64,000 bases of DNA from Pantoea agglomerans. GTDB lineage: Bacteria > Pseudomonadota > Gammaproteobacteria > Enterobacterales > Enterobacteriaceae. Shown here in pieces: positions 49,380 through 61,057 of this stretch. Made by a program: the position numbers and the translations under genes. How positions within the stretch are numbered: the first letter of the stretch is position 1; every line of letters starts with the position of its first letter. The notes under the pieces were generated by a model, which saw nothing but the letters and a program-made list of their open reading frames with translations, did not search any database and was not told where the DNA came from. Where the stretch lies: NCBI RefSeq assembly GCF_021397715.1, contig NZ_CP090207.1:1054001-1118000 (forward strand), read 5' to 3'.

Positions 49380-49390
49380 TCCCTGACCCC

Positions 49391-49530
49391 GGCACCGGCA
49401 GCGGTGCCTGATGAATCATGACCTGACTGCCTTCCGGCCCTGGCGTCTGACACGGCGCTGAATCAATCATGACCCGAATATGCACTATCCCGGCGCCTGA
49501 ACAGGCGCTGAATAACTCAGGACTCGAATG
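49391..49530 (+). repeat. Three ~50-bp imperfect hairpin repeats between rnc and era
   Basis: Copies start near 49391, 49442 and 49492 (spacing about 50 bp). Each begins with a GC hairpin (for example GGCACC...GGTGCC; GCGCCTGAACAGGCGC) followed by a CTGAAT-x-AAtCAtGACCcGAAT block. The third copy ends in the era start (GACTCGAATG). In E. coli rnc and era overlap, so this gap is an insertion or local duplication. Confidence 0.72.
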
Positions 49531-50433
49531 AGCGAAAACGTAACTTATTGCGGCTTTGTCGCGATTGTCGGCCGACCTAACGTCGGCAAATCCACCTTAC
49601 TGAACCAGTTACTGGGGCAGAAGGTGTCGATCACCTCGCGTAAGCCGCAAACCACGCGCCACCGCATCATGGGCATCCATACCGAAGGCCAGTATCAGGC
49701 GATCTACGTCGATACGCCCGGTCTGCACATGGAAGAGAAGCGTGCGATTAACCGTCTGATGAACCGTGCCGCCAGCAGCTCGATTGGCGACGTGGAACTG
49801 GTGATCTTCGTGGTAGAAGGCACCCGCTGGACGCCAGATGATGAGATGGTATTAGGCAAACTGCGCGACGGCAAAGTGCCGGTGGTGCTGGCGATCAACA
49901 AAGTCGACAACATCCAGGACAAGAGTATTCTGCTGCCGCACCTGCAGTTCCTGAGCCAGCAGATGAACTTCCTCGATATCGTGCCGATCTCGGCGGAAAG
50001 CGGGAAAAACGTCGATACTATCGCGGCGATCACCCGTAAACATCTGCGTCAGGCCGATCACCATTTCCCGGAAGATTACATCACTGACCGTTCACAGCGC
50101 TTTATGGCGTCAGAGATCATCCGTGAGAAGCTGATGCGTTTCCTCGGCGCTGAGCTGCCTTACTCGGTCACGGTAGAAATCGAGCGCTTCGTCACCAACG
50201 AACGTGGCGGCTACGATATCAATGGCCTGATCCTGGTGGAGCGCGAAGGCCAGAAGAAGATGGTGATTGGCAACAAAGGCGCCAAAATCAAAGTCATCGG
50301 AACAGAAGCGCGCAGGGACATGGAAGAGATGTTCGAAGCGAAAGTGCATCTCGAACTCTGGGTTAAGGTGAAATCGGGCTGGGCGGACGACGAACGTGCG
50401 CTGCGTAGCCTGGGTTACACAGACGATCTCTGA
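49528..50433 (+). CDS. era: GTPase Era
   Basis: Era is an essential GTPase that binds the 3' end of 16S rRNA during 30S assembly. The 301-residue protein has the G domain (GRPNVGKST, the switch PQTTRH, DTPGLHM, NKVD) and a C-terminal KH domain ([21 protein letters not shown]) with RNA-binding GxxG. It follows rnc and precedes recO by 4 bp. Confidence 0.97.
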   Translation: MSENVTYCGFVAIVGRPNVGKSTLLNQLLGQKVSITSRKPQTTRHRIMGIHTEGQYQAIYVDTPGLHMEEKRAINRLMNRAASSSIGDVELVIFVVEGTRWTPDDEMVLGKLRDGKVPVVLAINKVDNIQDKSILLPHLQFLSQQMNFLDIVPISAESGKNVDTIAAITRKHLRQADHHFPEDYITDRSQRFMASEIIREKLMRFLGAELPYSVTVEIERFVTNERGGYDINGLILVEREGQKKMVIGNKGAKIKVIGTEARRDMEEMFEAKVHLELWVKVKSGWADDERALRSLGYTDDL

Positions 50434-50437
50434 TTCG

Positions 50438-51187
50438 ATGGAAGGCTGGCAACGCGCCTTTGTGCTGCATAGTCGTCCCTTCAGTGAGACCAGCCTGCTG
50501 CTTGACCTGTTCAGCGAAAGCGAAGGGCGGGTACGGGTGCTGGCAAAAGGGGCGCGTTCACGGCGCTCTCAGCTGAAAGGGGCACTTCAGCCTTTCACGC
50601 CGCTGCTGGTGCGCTGGAGCGGGCGCGGTGAGGTCAAAACTCTGCGCAATGCCGAAGCGGTGTCGCTGGCGTTACCGCTCAGCGGCATCACGCTTTACTG
50701 CGGCCTCTACGTCAACGAACTGTTGTCCCGCGTACTGCAGCAGGAATTTCCCTTCTCCGATCTGTTCTTCGACTATCTCAACTGCTTACAGAGCTTAGCC
50801 TCATCTCACGGCACGCCGGAACCGGCACTGCGCCGCTTTGAGCTGGCGCTGCTCGGCCATCTTGGCTACGGCGTCGATTTTCTGCACTGCGCCGGCAGCG
50901 GCGAGCCGGTCAGCGATGACATGACTTACAGTTACCGTGAAGAGCGCGGCTTTATCGCCAGCCTGGTGCTGAATCAGCGCAGTTTTACCGGCCGTCAGCT
51001 ACGGGCGCTGTGTGAGCGCGAGTTTCCCGATGCGGAGAGCCTGCGCGCCGCGAAGCGGTTTACCCGCATGGCCCTGAAACCCTACCTCGGTGGAAAACCG
51101 CTCAAGAGCCAGGAGCTGTTTCGCCAGTTTACCCCGATGAAAAAGCCGGATGTCGCGGGTGAAGTCCCTGATGACGCGGCGGATTAG
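50438..51187 (+). CDS. recO: Recombination mediator RecO
   Basis: RecO, with RecR, loads RecA onto SSB-coated single-stranded DNA in the RecF pathway. The 249-residue protein has the N-terminal OB fold ([25 protein letters not shown]) and the helical C-terminal domain. ATG at 50438 is 4 bp after the era stop; a longer frame upstream overlaps era and is rejected. It is co-transcribed with era and pdxJ. Confidence 0.95.
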   Translation: MEGWQRAFVLHSRPFSETSLLLDLFSESEGRVRVLAKGARSRRSQLKGALQPFTPLLVRWSGRGEVKTLRNAEAVSLALPLSGITLYCGLYVNELLSRVLQQEFPFSDLFFDYLNCLQSLASSHGTPEPALRRFELALLGHLGYGVDFLHCAGSGEPVSDDMTYSYREERGFIASLVLNQRSFTGRQLRALCEREFPDAESLRAAKRFTRMALKPYLGGKPLKSQELFRQFTPMKKPDVAGEVPDDAAD

Positions 51188-51259
51188 CGCAGGTGGTACC
51201 GCTTGCCAGGCGCAACGCGGTACACTCAACATTACGATGAACAAGAAGTGAGGATGGTC

Positions 51260-51991
51260 ATGGCTGAGTTGCTGTTAGGCGTCAATATCGATCACATTGC
51301 CACGGTACGTAACGCGCGTGGTACTAACTATCCCGATCCGGTGCAGGCGGCGTTTATCGCTGAGCAGGCGGGGGCTGATGGCATTACCGTGCATCTGCGC
51401 GAGGATCGCCGTCATATCACCGATCGCGACGTGCGTATCCTGCGCGATACCATCCAGACGCGAATGAATCTGGAGATGGCGGTGACCGATGAGATGATTG
51501 GCATCGCCTGTGATATCAAGCCGCACTTCTGCTGTCTGGTACCGGAAAAGCGACAGGAAGTGACCACAGAGGGCGGGCTGGATGTGGCCGGGCAGCAGGA
51601 CAAGCTGAATGCAGCGGTTAAGCTGCTGAGCGAAGCCGGTATCCTGGTGTCGCTGTTCATTGATGCCGATCACCGCCAGATCGAGGCGGCAGTGGCCAGC
51701 GGTGCGCCCTATATCGAAATTCATACCGGTGCTTATGCCGAGGCAGCGGAAGGTCTGGCGCGCGACGCAGAACTGGCGCGCATCCGTCAGGCAGCCACCT
51801 TCGCGGCCAGCCTGGGCCTGAAGGTCAACGCCGGTCACGGTCTGACCTATCACAACGTGCTGCCGATTGCGGCACTGCCGGAAATGCATGAGCTGAACAT
51901 CGGTCATGCGATCATTGGCCGTGCGGTGATGAGCGGATTGCCAGATGCAGTCCGGGAGATGAAGCAGCTGCTGCGTGAAGCGCGTCGCTGA
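51260..51991 (+). CDS. pdxJ: Pyridoxine 5'-phosphate synthase PdxJ
   Basis: PdxJ condenses 1-deoxyxylulose 5-phosphate with 3-amino-2-oxopropyl phosphate to pyridoxine phosphate (vitamin B6). The 243-residue TIM barrel has [17 protein letters not shown], the HLREDRRHI segment, the loop with Glu-Gly-Gly-Leu-Asp and the AGHGL phosphate site. ATG at 51260 lies 8 bp after AGGA. It overlaps acpS by 1 bp. Confidence 0.96.
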   Translation: MAELLLGVNIDHIATVRNARGTNYPDPVQAAFIAEQAGADGITVHLREDRRHITDRDVRILRDTIQTRMNLEMAVTDEMIGIACDIKPHFCCLVPEKRQEVTTEGGLDVAGQQDKLNAAVKLLSEAGILVSLFIDADHRQIEAAVASGAPYIEIHTGAYAEAAEGLARDAELARIRQAATFAASLGLKVNAGHGLTYHNVLPIAALPEMHELNIGHAIIGRAVMSGLPDAVREMKQLLREARR

Positions 51992-52371
51992 TGGCCATTC
52001 TCGGACTGGGTACCGACATCGTTGAGATCGAGCGTATCGCCGGGGTGATTGAGCGATCCGGCGATCGGCTGGCGCGTCGGGTACTGAGCGAAGCGGAGTG
52101 GCAGCAATATCAGGCGCACCAGCAGCCGGTGCGCTTTCTTGCCAAGCGTTTTGCGGTCAAAGAGGCGGCAGCCAAGGCGTTTGGCACCGGCATTCGCGGC
52201 GGTCTGGCGTTCAATCAGTTTGAGGTCTACAACGATGCGCTGGGGAAACCGGGATTACGGTTTTTCCAGCACGCCGCAGAAGTGGCACAGCGGCTGGGCG
52301 TGGCAAATGTTCACGTCACGCTGGCTGACGAACGTCATTACGCCTGCGCCACGGTGATCATCGAAAGCTAG
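51991..52371 (+). CDS. acpS: Holo-[acyl-carrier-protein] synthase AcpS
   Basis: AcpS transfers the 4'-phosphopantetheine arm of CoA to acyl carrier protein. The 126-residue enzyme carries [13 protein letters not shown] (metal-binding Asp) and [20 protein letters not shown], the family motifs. It is 1 bp overlapped with pdxJ and 4 bp overlapped at its 3' end with the convergent yfhL. Confidence 0.96.
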   Translation: MAILGLGTDIVEIERIAGVIERSGDRLARRVLSEAEWQQYQAHQQPVRFLAKRFAVKEAAAKAFGTGIRGGLAFNQFEVYNDALGKPGLRFFQHAAEVAQRLGVANVHVTLADERHYACATVIIES

Positions 52372-52616
52372 CCGTGCAGCAGCACAAACTTATCCCACAG
52401 CGCATCGCGTGATTCGGTGTGCTGTGGGTCAACGATGATCGTGTTATCGATAGGGCAGACCCGCTGGCAGGTTGGCTCATCATAATGACCGATGCACTCG
52501 GTGCAGCGGCTGACATCAATTTCATAAATCGCATCGCCCAGCGAAATGGCCTGGTTTGGGCATTCCGGTTCGCACATATCGCAGTTAATGCATTTGGCCG
52601 TAATCAACAGCGCCAT
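52368..52616 (-). CDS. yfhL: YfhL-family 2[4Fe-4S] ferredoxin
   Basis: An 82-residue low-potential ferredoxin. Two cysteine clusters are visible: [12 protein letters not shown] and [18 protein letters not shown], the second with the characteristic YfhL insertion between cysteines. Partners are unknown. ATG at 52616 (MALLITAKC) is the family start; a start three codons upstream is possible. It overlaps acpS convergently by 4 bp. Confidence 0.93.
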   Translation of the reverse strand: MALLITAKCINCDMCEPECPNQAISLGDAIYEIDVSRCTECIGHYDEPTCQRVCPIDNTIIVDPQHTESRDALWDKFVLLHG

Positions 52617-52671
52617 CTTCCCCACCTGATACCAACAGAAAAAGCGCGGCTATTATACGCCCTGACGCTGA

Positions 52672-53511
52672 TCAGACCAGCTTTTTCACCAGCGCTTCGC
52701 TGTGCCGGATATGACTGGAGGCGCGTTCCGGATCGTTCTGCACCAGCGCCATAAACAGCAGATCGGTCAGCGCCAGCTGCGCGGTGGTCGAGGAGATCGC
52801 CGCGCTGCGGGTACTTTGCTCTTCCGCCACGGTATAGAGGCAGTGACTGGCGCTCTGTTGCAGAGTATTCGGCGTAAAGCCGGTAAAGGCCAGCACGTCT
52901 GCGCCGACCTGGGCCGCTTCCTGCGCCGCCAGATTGATCTCGCGTCGCTCACCGGTATAAGAGATAGCCAGCAGCACATCGCCGGGTCCCATCGCCTGTA
53001 CGCTGGCCAGCAGGGCATGCATATCCTGCTCGGCCACCGCGTTAATACCGATTTTCATCAGCTTCCACGAAAAATCTTTCGCCACCAGTCCGGAGGCGCC
53101 AATTCCCACCAGCAAAATTCGCCGGGCATTTTTCAGCAACTGCAATACGTCGTTGAGCTTCTCTTCGCTGTTGATATCCAGCGTGGCGCGTATGGCTGAC
53201 AGCTTTTCGGTCAGCAATTTTTCTCCCACCATTTTGAGCGGGTCATCGCTGAGAATATGGTTGTGCACGGTAATCGCATCCTTGTCGGCCAGTGACTCGC
53301 TCAGGGCCAGTTTCAGCGCCGGAAAACCTTTGTAGCCCAGCTTCTGGGCGAATTTCACCACGCTTGACTGACTGACGCCTGACTCTTCCGCCAGTTTTTG
53401 CGAACTCAGATGGCGCGCCCGATCGGGTTGTGACAGCAAAAAATCAGCCAGCCGGCGTTCGTTCAACGCCAGACGGGGATAAAGCTGGCGAATGCGCAGC
53501 AATGAACTCAT
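52672..53511 (-). CDS. yfhH: RpiR-family transcriptional regulator YfhH
   Basis: A MurR/RpiR-family regulator of 279 residues with an N-terminal HTH_6 domain (LAEESGVSQSSVVKFAQKLGYKGFPALK) and a C-terminal SIS sugar-phosphate-binding domain (ILLVGIGASGLVAKDFSWKLMKIG). The effector and targets of YfhH are not known. Location between yfhL and pgpC matches E. coli. It is transcribed with yfhL and divergent from pgpC. Confidence 0.88.
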   Translation of the reverse strand: MSSLLRIRQLYPRLALNERRLADFLLSQPDRARHLSSQKLAEESGVSQSSVVKFAQKLGYKGFPALKLALSESLADKDAITVHNHILSDDPLKMVGEKLLTEKLSAIRATLDINSEEKLNDVLQLLKNARRILLVGIGASGLVAKDFSWKLMKIGINAVAEQDMHALLASVQAMGPGDVLLAISYTGERREINLAAQEAAQVGADVLAFTGFTPNTLQQSASHCLYTVAEEQSTRSAAISSTTAQLALTDLLFMALVQNDPERASSHIRHSEALVKKLV

Positions 53512-53665
53512 GCCCAATCCTCATGATTCAGGAGTAATTTGCGAAGAATAAACTATTCATCTGGCATTGTAGTCATCGGAATTAAAAATGACAGCCATCG
53601 CCGTGCCGCCTGATGATGGCTACAATAGTCTCTATTAACGCAAAATCAGCGAAAAGGAGTGTTGT

Positions 53666-54304
53666 TTGACCAAGGGTACACAACGTCGCATCGTATTTTT
53701 TGACCTGGACGGCACGCTGCACCAGCAGGATATGTTTGGCACTTTCATGCGTTATCTGCTGCGACGCCGGCCGCTGAATCTGCTGCTGGTGGGGCCGCTG
53801 CTGCCCGTCGTCGGCATAGGATTGCTGTTCAAAGGCCGGGCGGCGCGCTGGCCGATGAGCCTGCTGCTCTGGTCAATCACTTTTGGTCATTCAGAGCGCA
53901 CCCTGCTGCGTCTTGAAGCGGAGTTTGCCCAATGGTTTCGTCTGCGGGTCAGGGCTTTCCCGGTGGTGCAACAGCGTCTGACCGACTATCTCGGCAGCGA
54001 TGATGCCGATGTCTGGCTGATTACCGGTTCGCCGCAGTCGCTGGTGGAGCAGGTCTATTACGACTCTGCGTTTCTGCCTCGGGTAAAACTGATCGCCAGC
54101 CAGATGGAGCGCGGCTGGGGTGGACGGGTGCTGGCGATGCGCTGCCTCGGTCATGAGAAAGTGGCGCAGCTGGAGGAGCAAATCGGCACGCCGCTGCAGC
54201 TCTACAGTGGCTACAGCGACAGCAAGCAGGACAACCCGCTGCTGTTTTTCTGCCAGCATCGCTGGCGGGTGACGCCGGCCGGCGAGCTGCAACAGCTGGA
54301 ATAA
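53666..54304 (+). CDS. pgpC: Phosphatidylglycerophosphatase C
   Basis: PgpC (YfhB) dephosphorylates phosphatidylglycerophosphate to phosphatidylglycerol in the inner membrane. The 212-residue HAD-family protein has the nucleophile motif VFFDLDGTLHQQDMF, one hydrophobic segment (LNLLLVGPLLPVVGIGLLF), motif II LITGSPQ and the C-terminal YSGYSDSKQDNPLLFF acidic loop. The start is TTG at 53666, 6-7 nt after AAAGGAG; no ATG fits the family N-terminus. Confidence 0.92.
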   Translation: MTKGTQRRIVFFDLDGTLHQQDMFGTFMRYLLRRRPLNLLLVGPLLPVVGIGLLFKGRAARWPMSLLLWSITFGHSERTLLRLEAEFAQWFRLRVRAFPVVQQRLTDYLGSDDADVWLITGSPQSLVEQVYYDSAFLPRVKLIASQMERGWGGRVLAMRCLGHEKVAQLEEQIGTPLQLYSGYSDSKQDNPLLFFCQHRWRVTPAGELQQLE

Positions 54305-54334
54305 GTTTCAACACAGCGCGGGAGACCGCTATAA

Positions 54335-56316
<1,982 letters not shown>

Positions 56317-56480
56317 ATAGTTATCTCTCGCTGGCTCTAAGGCCTCTGTCTTTTAAAGGCAGTATTTGTCTTCTTTGAACTCCCAGAGCGAGGGGCATTT
56401 TGCGCAACAAAGCGAAGCTGAGCAACTCATATAGCAGGTTTTGCGCAAATTTCAGGCAAATCCGGGTTGCCAAAAATTGT

Positions 56481-56519
56481 GCGCAAACGGTTTCGTCGCG
56501 AGGTCGCTTTCTCTATAAT
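56481..56519 (+). promoter_or_regulatory. PurR box and promoter of purL
   Basis: GCGCAAACGGTTTCGT (56481-56496) matches the PurR operator and the E. coli purL site at all but the first base. It overlaps the -35 position (56491-56496), 17 bp upstream of a -10 TATAAT (56514-56519). Repression by PurR with hypoxanthine or guanine is expected. Confidence 0.88.
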
Positions 56520-56587
56520 ACGCCCCGTTTTCCCCTGTTGCGCCCAATGAAGCGTCGCCCGGCGTTTCGAAGACGAGAGATCTTATG

Positions 56588-59500
56588 ATGGAAATTCTGC
56601 GTGGTTCGCCCGCTCTGTCGGCATTTCGTGTAAACAAACTGCTGACCCGCTTTCAGGACGCTCACCTGCCGGTGAGTGATATTTACGCTGAGTACGTCCA
56701 TTTTGCCGATGTCAGCGCGCCACTGAGCGCTGACCAACAGACCCGTTTACAGCGTCTGCTGAAATATGGTCCTTCTCTCGCTGAACATGCGCCACAAGGG
56801 CGTCTGCTGCTGGTGACACCGCGTCCCGGCACTATTTCACCCTGGTCATCGAAGGCTACCGACATTGCCCACAACTGCGATCTGCCGCAGGTGCGTCGCC
56901 TGGAGCGCGGTCTGGCGTTTTATGTGCAGGCACCACAGTTAACAGAAGCGCAGTGGCAGTCGCTTGGCGCACTGCTGCATGACCGCATGATGGAGACGGT
57001 CTACAGCGACCTGGCGCAGGCTGAGCAGCTGTTTGCTCATCATTCCCCGCAGCCGGTGAAAAGTGTCGATGTGCTGGGCGAGGGTCGTCAGGCGCTGGTT
57101 CAGGCCAATCTCACGCTGGGTCTGGCGCTGGCCGACGATGAAATTGACTATCTGCTGGCGGCGTTCACCCGCCTGGGCCGCAATCCCAACGACATTGAAC
57201 TCTATATGTTCGCGCAGGCCAACTCGGAGCACTGCCGTCATAAAATCTTCAACGCCGACTGGGTCATTGATGGCGAGAAACAGCCGAAGTCGCTGTTTAA
57301 GATGATCAAAAATACTATGGAGCAGACGCCCGATTACGTGCTGTCTGCTTACAAAGATAACGCCGCGGTGATGGAAGGGTCCGACGTCGGCCGGTTCTTC
57401 GCCGACGCCGCAGAAAGTGAATACCGCTGGCATCAGGAAGCGGCGCATATCCTGATGAAAGTTGAGACGCACAACCACCCGACGGCGATCTCGCCGTGGC
57501 CAGGCGCCGCTACCGGCTCCGGCGGCGAAATCCGTGATGAAGGCGCAACCGGTCGCGGTGCCAAGCCAAAAGCGGGCCTGGTTGGCTTTTCGGTATCGAA
57601 CCTGCGTATTCCTGGCTTTGAACAGCCGTGGGAAGAGGATTTCGGCAAGCCGGACCGCATCGTCAGCGCGCTGGAAATCATGACCGACGGCCCTCTGGGT
57701 GGCGCAGCGTTTAACAACGAATTTGGACGTCCGGCGCTGAACGGCTACTTCCGTACCTACGAAGAGCAGGTCACCAGCCACAATGGCACCGAGCTGCGTG
57801 GCTACCACAAGCCGATCATGCTGGCGGGCGGCATTGGTAATATTCGTGCTGACCACGTGCAGAAAGGTGAAATCACCGTAGGCGCGAAGCTGGTGGTGCT
57901 GGGCGGTCCGGCCATGAATATCGGCCTCGGCGGCGGTGCGGCATCCTCAATGGCTTCCGGCCAGTCAGACGCCGATCTCGACTTCGCATCGGTTCAGCGT
58001 GACAACCCGGAGATGGAGCGTCGCTGTCAGGAAGTGATCGATCGCTGCTGGCAGCTGGGCGATGACAACCCGATTCTGTTTATCCATGACGTGGGTGCCG
58101 GCGGTCTGTCTAATGCGATGCCTGAGCTGGTCAGCGATGGCGGCCGTGGCGGTCAGTTTAACCTGCGCGATATCCTGAACGATGAGCCAGGCATGAGTCC
58201 GCTGGAAGTGTGGTGCAACGAATCACAGGAACGTTATGTGATGGCGGTAGCACCGGAGAAGCTGGCGGAGTTCGAAGCGATTTGCCAGCGTGAACGCGCG
58301 CCGTTTGCGGTGATCGGTGAAGCCACCGAAGAGCTGCATCTGAGCCTGAGCGACAGCCATTTCGACAATAAACCGATCGACATGCCGCTCGACGTGCTGC
58401 TGGGCAAAACGCCGAAGATGACGCGTGACGTGGTGACGCAGCAGGCGCAGGGCAGTGAACTGCAGCGTGATGGCATTACCCTGGTGGATGCGGTGAATCG
58501 CGTGCTGCATCTGCCCGCCGTGGCGGAGAAAACCTTCCTGATCACTATCGGTGACCGCAGCGTGACCGGCATGGTCGCGCGCGACCAGATGGTCGGTCCG
58601 TGGCAGATCCCGGTAGCTAACTGCGCCGTGACCACCGCCAGCCTCGACAGCTATCACGGTGAAGCCTTTGCCCTGGGCGAGCGCGCACCGGTTGCGCTGC
58701 TCGATTTCGCTGCCTCCGGCCGTCTGGCGGTGGGTGAAGCGCTGACCAACCTGGCGGCGACCGCAATCGGCTCGCTGAAACGCGTCAAGCTGTCAGCTAA
58801 CTGGATGTCGGCTGCCGGTCATCCGGGTGAAGATGCTGGTCTCTACGCGGCGGTCAAAGCCGTTGGCGAAGAGCTTTGTCCGGCGCTGGGCATCACCATT
58901 CCGGTCGGTAAAGATTCGATGTCGATGAAGACCCGCTGGCAGGAAGGTAATGAACAGCGTGAAATGACTTCGCCGCTGTCGCTGGTGATCACCGCGTTTG
59001 CGCGGGTTGAAGATGTGCGCCGTACCGTTACGCCACAGCTGCAGCCCGATCGGGAAAACCTGCTGCTGCTGATCGACCTCGGCAACGGGGCCAATACCCT
59101 GGGCGCCACGGCGCTGTCGCAGGTTTATCGTCAGCTGGGCGACAAGCCTGCTGATGTGCGTGATGCGACTCAGCTGGCGGGCTTCTTCAACGCCATGCAG
59201 GCGCTGGTGGCGCAGCAGAAGCTGCTGGCCTATCACGACCGTTCCGATGGTGGCCTGTTAGTGACGCTGGCAGAGATGGCTTTTGCCGGACACTGTGGCG
59301 TTGAGGTGGATATCGCGGCGCTGGGCAATGACCCACTGGCCGCCCTGTTTACCGAAGAGCTGGGTGCGGTGATTCAGATCAACGCCGCCGATCGCGCGGT
59401 GGTTGAGCAGGTGCTGGCCGATCACGGTCTGGCTGAGTGCAGTCATCTGCTGGGCCACGCGCAGCCGGGCGACCGTTTTGTGATTCGTTCGGGTGATAGC

Positions 59501-60475
59501 GCGGTCTACAGCGAAAGCCGGACCACGCTGCGCACCTGGTGGGCGGAAACCACCTGGCAGATGCAGCGCCTGCGTGACAACCCGGCCTGTGCCGATCAGG
59601 AACACGAAGCGAAGAAGAACGACAACGATCCGGGTCTGAACGTCACGCTGACCTTCAACCCGCAGGAGGATGTGGCGGCGCCAATGATCGCCACCGGCGC
59701 GCGTCCGCGGGTCGCGGTGCTGCGCGAGCAGGGCGTCAACTCCCATGTTGAAATGGCGGCGGCCTTTGATCGTGCCGGTTTTACCGCGGTTGATGTGCAT
59801 ATGAGCGACCTGCTGGCGGGCCGTCGCGGTCTGGAAGAGTTTCAGGCGCTGGTCGCCTGTGGCGGCTTCTCGTACGGCGATGTGCTGGGTGCCGGTGAGG
59901 GCTGGGCGAAATCGATTCTGTTCAACCCGCGCGTTCGTGATGAGTTTGAGACCTTCTTCCACCGTCCGCAGACTCTGGCGCTGGGCGTCTGCAACGGTTG
60001 TCAGATGATGTCCAATCTGCGTGAACTGATCCCTGGCAGTGACCTGTGGCCACGCTTTGTGCGTAACCAGTCGGAGCGGTTTGAAGCCCGTTTCAGCCTG
60101 GTCGAAGTGGCCGCCAGCCCGTCGCTGTTGCTGGACGGCATGGCGGGATCGCATATGCCGATCGCCGTTTCCCACGGTGAAGGCTTCGTTGAAGTCCGCG
60201 ACCAGGCGCATCTGGCTGCTCTGGAGTCGAAAGGCCTGGTGGCGCTGCGCTTTATCGATAACTTCGGCAAAGTGACAGAAACCTATCCGGCTAACCCGAA
60301 TGGTTCTCCTAACGGCATTACCGCCGTGACCAATGAAAGCGGTCGCGTCACCATTATGATGCCGCATCCGGAGCGGGTGTTCCGCACCGTCAGCAACTCC
60401 TGGCATCCGGCAGAGTGGGGCGAAGACAGCCCGTGGATGCGTATCTTCCGCAACGCGCGTAAACAGCTGGGTTAA
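56588..60475 (+). CDS. purL: Phosphoribosylformylglycinamidine synthase PurL
   Basis: PurL makes phosphoribosylformylglycinamidine from FGAR, glutamine and ATP, the fourth step of purine synthesis. The 1295-residue protein has the N-terminal PurS-like domain, a linker, two AIR-synthase-like ATPase halves ([37 protein letters not shown]) and a C-terminal class I glutaminase with Cys1135 in [10 protein letters not shown]. The second of two adjacent ATG codons gives the E. coli numbering. A PurR box controls it and a strong terminator follows. Confidence 0.97.
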   Translation: MEILRGSPALSAFRVNKLLTRFQDAHLPVSDIYAEYVHFADVSAPLSADQQTRLQRLLKYGPSLAEHAPQGRLLLVTPRPGTISPWSSKATDIAHNCDLPQVRRLERGLAFYVQAPQLTEAQWQSLGALLHDRMMETVYSDLAQAEQLFAHHSPQPVKSVDVLGEGRQALVQANLTLGLALADDEIDYLLAAFTRLGRNPNDIELYMFAQANSEHCRHKIFNADWVIDGEKQPKSLFKMIKNTMEQTPDYVLSAYKDNAAVMEGSDVGRFFADAAESEYRWHQEAAHILMKVETHNHPTAISPWPGAATGSGGEIRDEGATGRGAKPKAGLVGFSVSNLRIPGFEQPWEEDFGKPDRIVSALEIMTDGPLGGAAFNNEFGRPALNGYFRTYEEQVTSHNGTELRGYHKPIMLAGGIGNIRADHVQKGEITVGAKLVVLGGPAMNIGLGGGAASSMASGQSDADLDFASVQRDNPEMERRCQEVIDRCWQLGDDNPILFIHDVGAGGLSNAMPELVSDGGRGGQFNLRDILNDEPGMSPLEVWCNESQERYVMAVAPEKLAEFEAICQRERAPFAVIGEATEELHLSLSDSHFDNKPIDMPLDVLLGKTPKMTRDVVTQQAQGSELQRDGITLVDAVNRVLHLPAVAEKTFLITIGDRSVTGMVARDQMVGPWQIPVANCAVTTASLDSYHGEAFALGERAPVALLDFAASGRLAVGEALTNLAATAIGSLKRVKLSANWMSAAGHPGEDAGLYAAVKAVGEELCPALGITIPVGKDSMSMKTRWQEGNEQREMTSPLSLVITAFARVEDVRRTVTPQLQPDRENLLLLIDLGNGANTLGATALSQVYRQLGDKPADVRDATQLAGFFNAMQALVAQQKLLAYHDRSDGGLLVTLAEMAFAGHCGVEVDIAALGNDPLAALFTEELGAVIQINAADRAVVEQVLADHGLAECSHLLGHAQPGDRFVIRSGDSAVYSESRTTLRTWWAETTWQMQRLRDNPACADQEHEAKKNDNDPGLNVTLTFNPQEDVAAPMIATGARPRVAVLREQGVNSHVEMAAAFDRAGFTAVDVHMSDLLAGRRGLEEFQALVACGGFSYGDVLGAGEGWAKSILFNPRVRDEFETFFHRPQTLALGVCNGCQMMSNLRELIPGSDLWPRFVRNQSERFEARFSLVEVAASPSLLLDGMAGSHMPIAVSHGEGFVEVRDQAHLAALESKGLVALRFIDNFGKVTETYPANPNGSPNGITAVTNESGRVTIMMPHPERVFRTVSNSWHPAEWGEDSPWMRIFRNARKQLG

Positions 60476-60503
60476 AATATGCGCTGATAACTTTATTAAT
60501 AAC

Positions 60504-60536
60504 AACAGGAGGCCACCGTGCCTCCTGTTTTCTTTT
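60504..60536 (+). terminator. Intrinsic terminator of purL
   Basis: AACAGGAGGC (60504-60513) and GCCTCCTGTT (60520-60529) form a 10-bp stem with a 6-nt loop, followed by a T-rich tail. Confidence 0.92.
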
Positions 60537-60544
60537 CAGGCGGT

Positions 60545-60659
60545 TGTTGGCAAATGACGACAGAAGTCGCTTTCGGGTGTCGCTACCAGGCGACATTTAT
60601 CCTGCTGATTTTTATCAATTAATGATTCGCAGTGCCTGGCTGTTGCTGTCAGGCGACAG
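60545..60659 (+). promoter_or_regulatory. Three GlrR activator sites upstream of glmY
   Basis: TGTT-N10-GACA at 60545-60562, TGTC-N10-GACA at 60578-60595 and TGTT-N10-GACA at 60642-60659 match the GlrR site TGTC-N10-GACA. They lie 85-225 bp upstream of the sigma54 promoter, a normal enhancer distance, and E. coli glmY also has three such sites. Control is by GlrK/GlrR encoded just downstream. Confidence 0.85.
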
Positions 60660-60663
60660 TTTT

Positions 60664-60698
60664 GCCTGTTGCAGCGGCTGATAAACGCTGCAACAGGC
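60664..60698 (+). repeat. 13-bp perfect inverted repeat between GlrR sites and the glmY promoter
   Basis: GCCTGTTGCAGCG (60664-60676) and CGCTGCAACAGGC (60686-60698) flank a 9-nt AT-rich centre. There is no T tract. It could be a second regulator site or bend; I do not recognise it. Confidence 0.75.
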
Positions 60699-60742
60699 GC
60701 AGGGTTCTGGCAATCTTCTGAAAAATATCACTATTTATTAAC

Positions 60743-60763
60743 TGGCATGAAACTTGCTATACT
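60743..60763 (+). promoter_or_regulatory. Overlapping sigma54 and sigma70 promoters of glmY
   Basis: The -24/-12 element TGGCATGAAACTTGCT (60743-60758) has GG and GC 12 bp apart as sigma54 requires. A sigma70 -10 TATACT (60758-60763) is nested at its end, so both would use the same start near 60769, the arrangement described for enterobacterial glmY. Confidence 0.88.
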
Positions 60764-60768
60764 CTGTC

Positions 60769-60985
60769 AGCTGCTCATTCACCTGTTTATGATTGCCCCG
60801 CCTGGCGGAAAAGAGCTCATAAAAACCGAATGACGCACCAAACGGAGCCTGCCGTCCACCTCATCGATAATCGTTTGCTTTGCAACGTTATCAAACGCCG
60901 GACGTCACGTTGAGTAAGGCTCCACCCATTCCTGTGCGATGCCGCTGGCGTCGCCTCTACGGCAGGCCAGTGCGCCTGCCGTTTT
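60769..60985 (+). ncRNA. glmY: Small regulatory RNA GlmY
   Basis: GlmY is an sRNA that sequesters the adaptor RapZ, so GlmZ escapes cleavage and activates glmS (glucosamine-6-phosphate synthase). The 5' end AGCTGCTCATTCACCT, the AATGACGCACC block and the TCATCGATAATCGTTT block match E. coli GlmY, and the location between purL and glrK is conserved. It ends at a strong intrinsic terminator (ACGGCAGGC with GCCTGCCGT, 60959-60985). At about 217 nt the primary transcript is slightly longer than the 184-nt E. coli RNA. The 580-bp purL-glrK gap is filled by this gene and its control sites. Confidence 0.9.
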
Positions 60986-61057
60986 CTTGTCTGCCTCTTT
61001 CTTCCTGCATCAGAGTCCGCTAGCATCCAGTCAGCAATTTTCTAAGGAAGCGGCCGC

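Noticed and set aside
49391..49530. Repeats considered as a CRISPR array
   Set aside because: Copies are degenerate, contiguous and hairpin-forming with no unique spacers, and no cas genes are in the window.
59258..60505. 415-codon ORF antisense to purL
   Set aside because: It is a GC-driven mirror frame of a strongly conserved gene; the product is rich in His, Arg and Gln and has no domain.
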